64,000 bases of DNA from Oopsacas minuta (Eukaryota > Porifera > Hexactinellida > Lyssacinosida > Leucopsacidae), in assembly GCA_024704765.1 (NCBI GenBank), contig JAKMXF010000122.1, positions 705,068-769,067 on the forward strand, read 5' to 3'. Below are positions 27,901 through 42,900 of this stretch, piece by piece. The notes below the pieces were generated by a model. That model saw only the letters and a program-made list of their open reading frames with translations, had not been told where the DNA came from and did no database searches. A program made the position numbers and the translations under genes. Numbering within the stretch: the first letter of the stretch is position 1; each line of letters opens with the position of its first letter.

Positions 27901-30900
27901 AGAAAATATATCCAAAATGTTTAGAAAATGATCTTTGATTTGATCAATGTTTGTAAAATGATTGGCGACATGGCCTACTATATACACAACTAGCTAAGCA
28001 AAGAATTGTCAAAATACTTTCCAGGCCATTGAATATATTCACTTTGATCATGAAGAATTGAAGTTATAATTACAAATTCAGCTGTATATAGATTTCCACA
28101 TACGGTGGAGATATCTAGAATACTTTGGAATCTGCTTTCCAAGTCATTTTAACCACAATGACGTAATCAAAGTTTACCTTCAATAATGGTAATTATTTTA
28201 CTAATAAATACCAATATTATCAAAAAACCCACAAATCCCATGAAATGAATCATGATTCGTATTAACTTAGCACAAAAACACAATAGAAATACTGTATTAA
28301 AATAAACTAATAAAAATGGGTAACAATATGACTTATTTTGTGTTCGCATACATTTTTTAATGGAATTTCTTGGATATTGTATTTAATTTTTAATGTTGTT
28401 TTTACGACGAATATCGCTAAAATGAGGATTTAACGAGTGTTTATGAAAACGAAGATCATCTTTTGGTTACTTAAACTAACATTTAACAAGTAGAAGGTAT
28501 TTTGATAAAAAGGATTCGTTTATGTTTTGAGAGGTTTTGAGAGTTTCTGAAAAATTGATAAAAATTACCATATATGGGCATGAAAATTTATTGCGTCATT
28601 GTGGTTAATATAACTTAGAAAGCATATTCAAAGTATTCTAGATGTCTCCCGAATCCTATATACGGTTGAATTTGTAATGATAACTTCAATCCTTCATGAT
28701 CAAACAGAATATAATCAATGCCCTGGATATTATTTTGGTAATTCTTTGCTTAGCTAGTCGTGTATATAGTAGGCCATGTCGGCGATCATCCTCCGATGTG
28801 AAAACTATATCGCGATTGGGATTTAACTTACTAGCTAAGATTGGAGCGTTATCATTAACGTTATTAAGAGTGATAATCAGCGGAACAGTATCAGAGAAAG
28901 TGCCATCAGTAGCAGTTACAGAAAGCATGAGTATGTTCAAGGTTTCATAGTCCAGACTTTGAGATGCTGATATAACTCCTGTAAGAGAATCTACATCTAT
29001 CAATTGTTTCGGGTTGCCTGTAGCTCCTACTGCATTGTCAAGCGAGTATGTAATTTGAGTATTCTCATCTCCATTTGTCTCTTCAGCAGACACAATAAGG
29101 ATTTCGGTAGCTGTAAATAAATATAGATAAACTTGATATTCACTGATTCATATATTATGAATCCATAAATTAGAGTATAATAGTTGTAAACAAATATACA
29201 GAAGTCAAACCTGTTGCATGACTCTCATCGATAGTTGCTTGATAGCTTCTATTAGTAAACCTAGGTCCGATATCATTTTCATCATTAATCGTAATAGTTA
29301 TTGATGCTGTATTTGATCGATTCCCAGTATCTGTGGCTGCAATATTAAGTGTAATCTCAGAAAATTCTTCTCGATCAATAGGATTACCTATGAAGTGGAG
29401 TGAACGAATTAAAACAGCAAAATGTGTCCATAATTGCATTTGCATATCCATATCTGGATATGTATAACTATTACTCCTATAGTACAAGGTTATCAAATGG
29501 CTACACGGAGGAGGTTATGACTTAAATCTAATCCGGAATCAGCATACTGAAAATGACTGGAACAACTCAACTTCGCAAGGATACAGAGCCCAGTGTATTC
29601 AATTAATATAGATACTCAGGAGTATAGCCGATGTATAGTATACACAGGGTTCGACTGTATGGTGGAAATTACTTAAGGGCTCTGTGAATGAGAATCTTGT
29701 TTCAGCTCCACATGAAATCCACCTGAGCCTGCGGACGGGCGACTCATGATTATTATCTCATTATTTTGTGACGTAGCAGCGGAAAAAATTGGTCGATTCA
29801 CAAAAATCCAAACTGGTAAAAGTCAAAATTTCTAAGATAATATGCTACTATACAAGGAACTGATCTCTATTGTATTATTTGCTAATATATATATCGTTTA
29901 GCTGAAAGATATCGAGTAAATGGTGCCGTAGCCAAAACAGATGCTGGCGGTGAAGCTGAAACATGTTTCCAACTAACAGTAGCCTAATGGTAAAATCAAG
30001 TGGAATGAAATATTCGGGATCCAATCAAGCAACATAGATAAATAAAATGGTAAATAATTATCCTAATATCTGACAAGGGTGTCAATCAGATTATGGGTTA
30101 TTTTGCCCTGACCAACAATTATAAATCTCAAATGTTGTTTGTTTATTTGTTTGTTCTTTGTCGAGGAAAGGATTTATGGTATGCAATTTTAAATATTCAT
30201 TTATCGTGTCCATCAAGAAAGTAAATAGTATTCAACAAAACCTCACTAACTATATCCAACATGCTGAATCCGATTTTAACACTTTTAGATTTAAAGTAAA
30301 CAATTTTCTAATTAATCCTAGAAACTTGCATTGCTTTTGAAATTTACATAGAAAAGTATAAAATATGACTAATCACCAAAAAAGATGTGAAATATTCACT
30401 TTAGAATAAAATTCATACCCGAGATACAAATCTCAGACCAACAATGTATATGTATACAAATTTCAAGTGAATCCGACTGCTAGATTTCGTACGGCCACGG
30501 GACGTCACACATTTCCATGCCATTAGGGCACATCCCAGGGCCGTAGCCAGAGCGTAGTGTTAGGAGGGGCTAAGTAAACTTTAGGGGGGGCTTGGATGCT
30601 TGAGATTTTTATATCATCTTTTGGAGTAGGCCCATACCCAAACTCACAAGCTACTTTGGGAAGGTAAAATTACTTAGTTCATAAATATTCAGACAACTCT
30701 GGGGACTTATTAACTAAATTCTAAGAATTATTCTTAACTTAATTCTAAGTGTATTTCTAAGGATAATTCTAAGAATTAATGAAATATTCTTAGTTTTCAT
30801 TATGAATTCTGAACTTGGTTATACTTAACGAATTCTAAGAATAATTCTTAGAATTAAGCAATTCTACTTGATTGATTCTTTGCTTTTGATTAATAAAATT

Positions 30901-33900
30901 TATGACAATTCATTCGACTTCGATCGCTTTTTGAGAAGATACGTACATAGTAGAAAATATAATCCTTATACCTGTATTCTTGATTTATCATGAATGAGAT
31001 CCACGAGTGACATTATCTCATACTGAGTAAAATTCTTTGAACGAATTTTCGATTTTTCAGTGGTCATAATGCGAGCGATTGGTAAGATATTATCATAATT
31101 AGTTAACATTTTATTATTATTTATACTTATAACTAAAGATGATAATATACGTAAATGGATAAAATTGCACAGATTGCGTATATTTTTGCAGGGCGTCACT
31201 CAAATGACATTGAATTTATTTACCTTAGTTTAGGTACAACACTATTATGTTTCAAAATATATGAGATATAATTACATAAATACATTTATGGATGTCATAA
31301 TACAATTCAGAGTGACATCAAGAAATAGTATCTAAATATAGTTGGTATGTAGTTCGACTAGTTCTATGCTGCGGTTATTACAACATGTGGATATGATAAT
31401 CAAACGTATCGTCTTAAGCGATTAACAATCTTCTTTGTAAATAAATACATATTTTATTATAATTTCATAGAAAAGTTGAATAAATTATAAGTTAAGTGTC
31501 CTCTTTACCTCACTAAACATTTTTCTTAGAATTAGACTAATTCTAAGAATTTCACTTAAAGTTAAGCAAAATTCTAAGAATTTGGCTTAAGAATTTTAGT
31601 TAATAAGGCCCAAGGGCATTCTATAGTTTCGCTTAGTAATCGTAAAATGTATCAAACTGGAAGGAATATATGTTGTGGTCATATAACAACAAAAAATATA
31701 ATTTCAATGGTCGCTGTAAAAGGATCCATATAATTAAGTATATTTACTAGCAAGAGGAATTAGATAACTAAATGTATAGTCAATTTGACATATTCACAAA
31801 GATTTCCTTGATTTAACTAATATTGAAGATCTAAGATAGTAAAGATCAATATAGCTAAGCAAAAATTTACGGGGTGGTTAAATTTGCTAAGAGGGCTCAG
31901 CCCCCCCTAGCCCTCCCCTAGCTACGGCCCTGACACCTCCCTATATGGAGCTGCACTGAAAATGTGTTATCCATGGACTCTACTATAAACTCAAAAACGA
32001 GACAACAGTATTATTAGAAATTATTAGAGCATTTCAGTTACTGAATTTGAAATGAAAGAAGCAATAACAATAATTCAGACAAATATGCGGATTTTCTGCA
32101 ATATTGTTGAAGGTTCCCTAGTCCAAAATCCATAAATTACTGAGGCAATAAGTATAGTGACTATGATACAACAAATACAATCAACTTACTTGTAGCAAGA
32201 ACTCCTGTATCTGCATCAATAACGAAGTAATTGGATATATTAGAGAGGTGAATAGGGTTAGATGCAGTGATAGAAAAATAGAATTGATTGTTAGGGCTGG
32301 TTCTATCACCGTCTGAAGCACTAAATGTAAATATATTAGAATAATCAGTGTTCTCATCAATAGACAATGATACATTATCGATCAGAAATTTGGGACTCAA
32401 GTCATTCAGATCGTTCACTCTCACAATAATCTTAGCTAATGAACAGAGTGGAGGAATTCCTTGATCACAAGCGATAACAGCAAATCTGTAAAATTCGAAC
32501 TGTTCGGCATCTAACATCATCATAATAGATGTAGATACTGTGATATCGCCATTGCTAGGGTGTACAACAAAATAATTATCATCATCACCGCTCTTAGAAT
32601 ACTTAATAGTTGCGTTAACTGTATCTAGATCTGTGGCATTGACAGTACCTAAAATAAACCAAAATCATCATGTCTAGTAGAACGTCTATAAGTCGGTAAT
32701 TTGGGCAGGCGAATATACTGGCATTCCCAAATTCACATTTATTAATATAATAGTAGTGAATGTTTGGTAGGGAAAATCGGTACTCAAATTTGGATTATTA
32801 TTCAAACCCCGATATAGTAGAACCTCTATAAGTGGTGTGGTCGGGCCGGTGAATCTCCTGATAAAACTCGATTCGCATGTATAATTTCAAATGTATATGT
32901 CCTTGAACGAGACATATTTGAGCCAATATGTACAAAGAATTCCTCCAATGACTGTATTCCAATGATTATTATGATATGCCTTAAGGTTTAATACAAATAC
33001 GTATAAATCGTATTCACGGAATAGATGATAAACATTCAAGTCAGTGTATAATAATAGGAATTCTTAAAAAGAAAAGAATTATCAAATCAAATAACAATGT
33101 CAACATCTACCAGTAAATAGAAATTTTTTGACTTGGTACTATCTCCAAAATGAATTATTCGTGTTGAGGAACAACTTTAGAAAGTGTGAAAATTCTATGT
33201 AGAAATGAATGATTAAAGTCAAAAGAGACTCGACTGATAATTTTGATATTTTTAAATTGAGCCAAAAGACAGAATTTGAGTTACATTATTGTATAATTCA
33301 CACATTTTATACATATATAAATGTTTTGACAAATCCACAAGTCTGAACGAGATACAATAAGATATCAGTTTATATTAAATTAGAATATGACAGGTGTTGT
33401 AAAAGGGAGTGGTATCAAAACCTAGCACAGTACAGAGACTTCAATTCTGATTGAATAACTGGTTTTCTATTAATGACACGCCAGATGTGACTAGAAAACG
33501 TCCATAAATATTGTCAAATAGTTTTCCCATGCATATGATCAGATTTCAAACTATATCGCCAGTATGTATGTATATGTAACATATATTTAGTGGTTTTCGG
33601 GAGTGGGTGGAGAAAACATGCGTTCGGAAAACCGATGGCCTACTGTATTATAGAGTCAAATTCTAGTACTAGGAAATCCCTACATTAGGTGTGTTATCTA
33701 GTAATTCTAAATTTAACACTCCACATCATGTAAAGAAATGGACAAACAACTCGATTTCTACTATACATCAATTTATATGAATATGCACCTCTGTGTCTGC
33801 TGTTTAGTAGTTAACTACTACTATTATTCTATTAAGCTATTATTTAAGATGTACTTAAGTACTAAAGAACAAAATGGGAGATCTGTATTTATCGTTAGAT

Positions 33901-36900
33901 TCGTTGTTTTAAAAGTATTCTAAGTAGAGAACGCTCGAAAATTGGAGTCAAACTAGCTCATTTGTCTTTGTCTCGTCTATATAATCAATATGGCAGAGAG
34001 AATATTGGGGAACCAACAATCTGGAGATCAGAAGATTATCTAAGCCGCATAGGCGGACGCATGGAGGGGGTCCAGGGGGTCCGGACCCCCCCTTTTTTCA
34101 ATTTTTGCTCTAAAGACTATATATTATTTTAGAGTTGATAAATAGCGAATCTATCTTTCATCCTTTTGATTACACGAATCTTATTTAATAACACATAGTT
34201 TCTCATTTTATATTCACCTAAATATTCACTAATCACCCACAGTCGTTTGGACAATTACTTATGTATTATAACCCTCTACTAATTTGTTATTTGTATCAAT
34301 CATTAGCACGTTGCTATGAAAAAGAGAACTGTTCCTCCTTTGCCCAGAACACTTATGGAGTTCGGCATAACAAAGCGATAAGGATTAGCAATATAAATGA
34401 CTCAGAAGAGTATGATACAATCGAACCTTCTTCATTTCATTTCGATCATTTACAAGTTCCTGATACTCCTAATAATCTAGTAGAATGTCCCAGTAATTCA
34501 TGAGCTACAATAACTGAATTCCAAGTCCTATCTCCAGATATTACAAATTTAGCCCCTCAAGATCCAGGGGTTATTGAGTCCGTTTCTCCCATAACACAAT
34601 ATGATGTTGGAGATATCTTACTCGGCAAAGTAATCCGAGAAGACCTCACTAATGATGAAAAGGTCAATTATATTTCACACCATTTCACTCCTGGGAAGAA
34701 ATTTGACTTATTTATAACCCAGTCAATAGTTCGTGGAAAGACACAGCAAAAGAAAGTTCTTGTCTTCCAACACTCTTGGCCTGATCGATATAGATGGTTG
34801 GTTTATAGTATTTCTGTTGGTGGAGGACTCTGTAAATTCTGCATTCTCTTCTCATCTGAAAAGGACAAGAGGAAATATTGTGGGGTGCTTGTAAACAGAC
34901 CTTTCATAAACCTTGTCAAAGCTACAGGGAAAGGTGATATTTTGGAACATCATCAACGCCTCCAATATCACAAAGATGCCGTTCAGAATGGTTTAGTATT
35001 ACTACAGCATCAAAAGCATCCAGAAACAGATCTATCATTAGTTATCAGTCGTGCCACAAGGAATCATATTCCATGAACTTACATATTTTAAAGAGTATTG
35101 TTGAAGCTGTGATATTTTGTGGGAAACAAAATCTACCACTAAGGGGGCATAGGGATTCCCATAATAGTTTATCTTCTAACAAAGGAAACTTGTGGGCAAT
35201 TCTCGAGGTGATGTCTAGGCGTGATCCTATTCTACAGAAACATCTAGAAATGGGAAAGAAAAATGCACAATATACTTCAAAAGCAATCCAAAACGAAATT
35301 GTTGACATTGTTGCCGAGTATATCAGGAAGGAGAACACCCGAACGCTAGAAAATGATATTTCCTTCTTCTCCATTATGGGTGATGAGGTTACAGATCCAC
35401 ATAGCAACCAGGAGATTCTCTCAGTTTGCCTGAGAATGCTTGATAAAACAAATATTAAAGAGTTTTTCTTTGATTTTGTGTATCCAGAGAGAGCAACTGG
35501 GGAGTCAATTGCAATGGCTATTATCGAAAGTCTAAAAAAGCATCACATCGATATAAATAAGGCTAGGGGTCAATGTTATGGCGGCGCATCATGTATGTCC
35601 TCAAACAATGTTGGAGTCCAAGCAAGGATAAAACAGGTATCTCCCTTCGCACTATATGTGCACTGCCACAGTCATGTACTTAATCTGAGTATAGCTAGTG
35701 CATGCAAACTACCTACAATCAGGAACATGATTGATACCCTAAATTCCATTTTCCTATTCTTTGATTTGTCCCCTAAAAGACAGTGATTCTATGAAATAAT
35801 ATTTGATAGTTTCGCACCAGATTTGACCAAAAAAAGCTTGTAGGACTTTGCAAGACCCGTTGGGTAGAAAGGCACACATGCTATGATACTTTCTATACAA
35901 TGTATGAGTTCTTATGTGAATGTTTTGAAGCGATGTTAAATCCATCTAGTTATCCACAAATCTATGACGGTATCTGGAGGAATAACTGGGACCAGGAAAC
36001 GAGAATAAAGGCACGTGGATTACTTTTAAATCTTGAATCTTCAGAAACCATAATAGCCTTTATTGTAGCGAAGAATGTTTCGGAGAATATAAGACCTATC
36101 GCCTCCAAATTACAGAAGAGGGATTTGGATATCTACCATGCATATAACATGATCGACGAGACAAAGAAACGAATCGAAACGTTACGATTTGAAATAGAAG
36201 CTGAGTTTAATGTATGGTACAAAGAAGCAACACACTTGTTTAGGAAGCTTGGAATTACCATACAATCCCCAAGAATTATTGGCTCTGGTAGGCAGATACA
36301 CAGAGCAAATGCGCCCAGTACTTGCCCAAAGGAATACTATTTACGCAATTTGGCAATCCCATTTGTTGATCATTTATTAGTAGAATTGGATAATAGATTC
36401 AAAAAATCAAGCAGACAAGGAGTAGAGATACTTGCATTACTTCCTGGCTCTATCGCATTGCAAGGCGTGGATATACAACTAGTTGTAGATAATCTATTGT
36501 TTTGGGAGGCAGATCTTCCATTTTCTTCCTCACTTCGGTTTGAGGTGAAAGAGTGGCAACGTTATTGGAGATCTAAAGAGCCCATACCGTCTTCAATAAC
36601 ACCTGTCAGAATGTATAAGTCACGCAGACGAGGATACTTTCCCAAATATATTCACTCTCTTGAAAATAGGATGTACTCTCCCAGTAGGAAGTTGTGAGGC
36701 GGAGCGCTCGTTCTCGTGCCTTCGTAAGGTGAAGACCTATCTTCGAAGTACAATTGGACAAGAGCGACTATCTGGCCTTACTCTAATGAACATGAACCAC
36801 AGTATGGAAATCAGTCTGGAAGGATTTGCCAGATGTTCATAGGAAGGCACAAACGTAGAATGTTTTCTAGTTCTATACTCTACGATTAGAATTCATTACA

Positions 36901-39900
36901 AATTTAACTTCAATTTTGGTAGAAATTTAGATGTTATTTTGCCTATCACCTATATTTATGATACTAGCTAGTTAATTTTAAGATTTTCACTCAATATTTG
37001 GAAATTTGGAATTGACACGTTTGGAATAAGTTTTTATGACCTAGACCCATTAGTACCGGAAGTTGGTGTAGATGAATGTACTCCACCCCGGCCCATATTA
37101 TGGTGATCTTTCAAGGGCCGAAGACCTTTGACCCGACCTACATTGTCAGAAATCTTGCGAATCCTAAGGTGTAGTAATTACGTAGTAAAGTGAAAGATTT
37201 CGAGATTCAAAGTTTTCTGACAGTAGAAAAGCAGCTAATGTTATGGAAAATAGTGTTGTCGTCTAGGGGCTTTGTCCCTGGACCCCACTGGGGGGCTAAC
37301 AGCGCCTCCCAGACCCCCAGCTGGGTGGTGGTATCCTTTCACAAAATCCTTGGACCCCCTCTTTATAAAATTCCTAGATCCGCCTATGTAAGCCCCCTAG
37401 TGGGTTGTAGAGTCAAGGTAATATATTCTAGCCTATACGGCTAGATTTAAACTCTCTAATAATTTCTGCCTAGTTACTAGGGATACACGCCTGTTACAGG
37501 GGTTAAATAGATAATATAGATTGTATTGAGGGAATTCGCTTAGAAAGCTGAAAAAAATATTTTAAGACTTAACTCTTTGTAAATAATCTAAAATACTGAA
37601 TAAACTCACCAACAAATGTTCCTAGTTCATTCTCATTAGCAAAAAATTCGTATTCTGATTTAGAAAATATAGGAGCATTATTGTTTACATCTAAAACAGT
37701 TACATTAACCACTTCTGAATCAGTATTAGTGCCATCAGTAACTTCTATAGTAAGAGTGTATGGCGAAGATGCAAATTCGAGGGTTTCATTAGTGGATATC
37801 TGAGCGGTTATTAGAGTAGGCGTGGGAGAGCCAGTAATGGTTAAGATGAATGCTACATTAGCACCTTGCTAATAAAAGAGACAAGATAATAAATAAAAAA
37901 TATGGAAATTAGGAAACCTCATTTAAAAATTATGTACTATTCATTAGGAAAAATGAAAATAGAATAATAAATTGATAATTTAGCTTCGATTAGGGCAAAA
38001 CAACGAGCAAGTCCACTCTATTAGTCAGGTTCACAAAATAGCGGGTCTTCTTAGGGGAAATGTAATACTATATATTTTTGGATAGCTTATAACCAAAGGA
38101 CTTAGAAACCATTGTTACCATTTCCTGATTCCAAAATTGTGACCACAAATGTCCTAACCCTATCGAGTGACCACCTGTTCGACGCCACTAGATTAGGTGA
38201 GTCTAGCTATACACATTCCTACCATTTATAAGATCTTCAAACACGATTTACGGGATCATCCCCAGGTCTAATATTTTTCTTGTAAGTTTCTCGGATATTT
38301 CTTACAGATACAAAATATCATAGTCTGTTTTGGTTGGTTGAATAACGTGATATATATCTTAACTATAAAGTTTACATTTATAGTAAAAATATCTCACAAA
38401 AAAAGAGAATTAGGTTATGAACCTGTTAGAAAATGAAAAACTAGTTATGTCGCGGGGGCCGATCCAGCCAAATCTTGTTTAAAGAACAGAGAGGATCGAT
38501 ATGTGTATAACTAAATTTCACTGGATTAGAGGCGTAGAACGAGGGGTCACTCAATTGGGTTAGCACAAAATTTGAGAATGGAATGTTGTCACATTTTCGT
38601 GTTGCTCGGGAAAAATATCGAAATATATTCAAGTGGCCACTCAAACGACGGGAAATTTCACTGATTACTGATATCAACATAAACATTAGTTTCGAATTGA
38701 ACCGAAAGAGTCACAAGCATTTTAATATCTACAAAATCTGCCAAAAGTGACTCTTTTAAGTGGTTGAAAACAAAACCCCCAAGGGTGACAAATGTTATCC
38801 CGCAGTTTCTTGAAAGATAAACAATCCATATTGCAAAAATACATTATAGACGCATATTCCATGTCATCGACTGGTGCTGCCGGAATATCAAATTTGGCTG
38901 CTAAATTCATACCCAAAATGTAGATTGACAATTTAGAGTCAAATGGCAATTTAAAGGGTAGATATATGTATAAATAGACTCAGCTAGCCTAGTGGCGTCG
39001 AAGAAGGGGTCACAAAGTTTGAGAATGGAATGTTGTGACATTCCTGAGGGAATCTTGCATTGCTAGGATAAAATCTCGAAATATGGTCAAGTGACCACTT
39101 GAACGACGGGAAATTTTACACTGAGGTCAAATATCGACATCAAATGGATTCACATGAAATAGTGCACGTTGTATACATTTTAAGGTTTAATATTAACAAA
39201 AGCTATGTAATAATTTCTATTCATTTGTGGTCCTATTTTCGGATTAGGAAATGGCAACATTGGTTTTCAATTCATTGGGTCATAAGCTACCCAAAATATA
39301 TAGTAGGTATTACATATCCCCTAAGATTCCCCAACGAACCATGTTTTTCGGAGTGATTAATTTCAAAATGTGAAATATGGATATAATCATAAGACTTTGG
39401 ATAATGAATTGAAATTGACTAGGATTCTATAAATTTTGAAGGTGAGAAATAATAGAATTCTGTTTTCCTAGGAATGAGAAAATTGATAAATCGGATTTCG
39501 GAACCAAGAAATATAAGGAAGTAGAAAGAAATTAAATAAACTACCATGATAGAGAGAGACAGTGGTGTAGTCAGGCCTATGTCTTTATCAAGAGCAGATA
39601 TAGAAAATACAATGCTCCCTACAGGCAGATCCTCATTTATGGTTTGTGCTCCAATAGATGCTAACACTGGAGAGTTATTGTTTATATCATTAACCTCAAT
39701 GGTGAGCACAAAGGAACCGGTACGTCTCTCTGATTCAATAACAGCTTGATCTGTAGCAATTATTGTTATTGTATATTCAGATATAGTATTGAAATCCAAT
39801 GAATTCACTAGTTGCAATTCCCCAGTATCTGGATCCAAAGTAAAATCATTAACCAACGTCTGTAGCGAGTATTTCACCTGAAGAAAATAGATGTCATAAT

Positions 39901-42900
39901 AAATCAGGAGCCGGAGATATAAGTACTAGTAAAGTATACAAAGACTTCAGTGATGGCAGCTTTAAACCGGGCTGGGTAACCCCTTTTGTAGGTTAAACCT
40001 CATTCTAAGTGAAACAGGAGATTATGTGTGGCTCAGAGATGGTATCAAACTAGTTACTTATTTGTCATCGTAAACCAGGAGGGTCCCTTCTGTTTTACTG
40101 GTGACAATCATTAATTATATCTATTTGTAGTAGTTGGCAGTTTAATTAAAAATGCAGTCTATGAACTAATATTAATATCTACATTTAACGTGTTTACGCA
40201 GTTCTATGGCTGAACCCAGTTAAACCCCGTTTAAACCTACTTAATCTGGGTTAAATTCCACTGTGATAACCTCAGAGAAGTTGAGGACCTCTCTACAAAG
40301 TACAACAGCCCTACTCTCAATACATCGATATTCGGAGATTCTACTATAAACGTAAACAATGGATTCGATAATATATTTCTATCCTAGTCTTATAAATGCT
40401 ACAGTCAAGGTGTAAAATCAGGAAATGTATAAATTGACTAATTGACTTTAGACAATTGGTATAATGACTGAAATATTCAGGTTATTTATAAATTCACTGA
40501 AAATAAAAGACTAAATTAAACGAATTAAGTTATTATTCACTTTGTCTGAGACAATGTTTAAGATAATTTAAATAGAGCATATGTAGCACAACATAATACA
40601 TGGATAATGTAAGAGAAAATAAGTATAACATCAATAAATGATGGAGCAAACAAGAGATATGAGATTTAAAGTGATGAGTGAAATTCAGAAGATATTTGTG
40701 AAAACTGTACATTCATCCGGATTAGTAGTATTGGATGCAACAGGAGAATAAGCTGCGTACAACTGTTCCTCAGATTTCAAGTATTTTAATACTTCCAAGT
40801 GGGACCTGCATGCAGATATTTTGACATTATCAAACGTGCTCATATTCAAACTGGTAATAGTGGTCGTTGGAAAATGGTATGGTCTTTGACCAATTATGCA
40901 AATATAACGAGAGAGTCGATTGAATTATACAAATCATTATGTGTTGAGTGTCAGAAAAAGAGAAAACGTCCAACAACAAAAGGAGTAGTTGTGAGGCCAA
41001 TTATGTCTAAAGATTATTATCACATGGGCAGGTTGATCTGATTGATATGCAATCTATGTCTTATGAATCTAATAAGTGGATCCTTAATTATCAAGACACC
41101 CGACTAAGTAATAAGTACTGCGTTTTACGCTCGTTAATTTGAAAACTAGTATCAGGAGTAGCATATCATTTAATTTATATATTTTGCTTCTTTGGTCAAT
41201 CACAAATACTGCAGAAATATAACGGGTCTGAATTCACTGCACATGTCATTGGTGAACTGACCCGATCTTTTCATGGTTCATGGTTGACCAATACATACAC
41301 ATAGTCAGGGATCTGTTTAACGCCTTTATTATAATATTCAAGACATGGTAATCGCATGGCTAGGTGAAAATTATAGCGAAGATTGGCCTAATGGCCTTCG
41401 CTTTGTCTAATTTCAGTAAAACAGTAGCTACCACTCAGGCATCAAACAATCACCATCCAAGGCGCTGTTCGGAACTGAACCACGAATTGACTACGTTCAA
41501 ATACCAAAACGGCCACAAACCATGACATCTTAAATGAAACAATGGAGAGGCCAACCAACTCCAATATCTTGCTATGGGTGTTTTAAATTCATATCCAGTT
41601 GCTGAATGTGTTACCGAATTAGTCAATACATAACATTCTATAAGGCGATTGCGGGAAAAATTCTTTGAAGTAGGGATAAGATTATGAATAAATATAATTG
41701 CAAATTAGGGAAGTATATTTGTTTCGATAATACCAAAATGGTGCACTTTTTCCCAAATATAAGTATTAATGATACTTAACAATTCAAAGTCTATACCTAC
41801 AAACTGTTTCCGGATCGAAATGACGTCATCTGAATGATTACGAAGTAATTTTGTTAACAAAATACTCCAATTTAAAGCACTGTAAAGAAATTACTATTGC
41901 CTAGCTACAAATTTACACATTTGGTTCTACGGAAGTGTTCAAACAAAATATAAAAATTCGTTATGATCAAGTTGGAGTGAGAATTATATTTAGTGACCAT
42001 GGATGACGTATTTTGGTCATCCTTTAACTATAATTTGACAACCTATATAAATATGGCCAAATCGCCTTGCAAACAGGTTCTATATACCCAACTTCCTATA
42101 CCCTGATAATACATTTTGAAGTCATATCTCAACCATTATGACGTAATCATTAAATATGCCATATATGGTCATTTTCAAGATTGTGGCAAGATGGTCTGAG
42201 ATATGAAAGGAAAAGATTGACAAAATGCGCCATCCATGGTCACTACAATAACTCTAGAATGTGCCAACTTCATCATAACAAATTTTTTACAATTTGTATG
42301 AACACATCCTTAGAACAAAATGAGTAAATTTGGTAGCTGTAAAGATAATAGTTATTTCTTTACAGTGCTTTAGTTGCTTCTTAACTTCGGATTTCGATTC
42401 GAAAAATAGTTTGTAGGTATATGCTTTGTGTATTGTTAAGTATCAAAAATACATTAATTCGGTGAAAATGCACCATTTGAATTTATCGAAACAAATAGAC
42501 TTCTCTACGTAAATATATTACAGTGGAAGCTGCTTATCCGGACAGCTCGGAAGTCAATGTATTATCCCGATTAACCGATTATGATTATTTAAATATTCAA
42601 AGACTGTAACCTAGCAGAAAGTAAGTACTGCAACCTCAATTATCCCTACTCCATAGAACCATGCCGATTCGATTACAATTTACAAAACTAGGATTAATAA
42701 CTTTGCTCATTTGCCTAAGGTCCCATTGCCTATTCCACCGTGTATAAATTGCCTCAATTTTGGGATAGAAATCCAATTTAGCGAATATAATTTTCATATT
42801 AGGTTAATGGGATAAGAAATCCCGATTAACCGATTCGATGTCCCAATTATCCGCCGATTTTTCTATGTAAAAAATCTGTTCCCAAACTATTGTCCCGATT

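Noticed and set aside
32181-32375. Second minus-strand frame in exon 9
   Set aside because: Alternative-frame shadow of the EC8-coding region.
35045-35407. Minus-strand 120-aa frame within the hAT element
   Set aside because: Antisense of the DUF4371-coding region; no similarity of its own.
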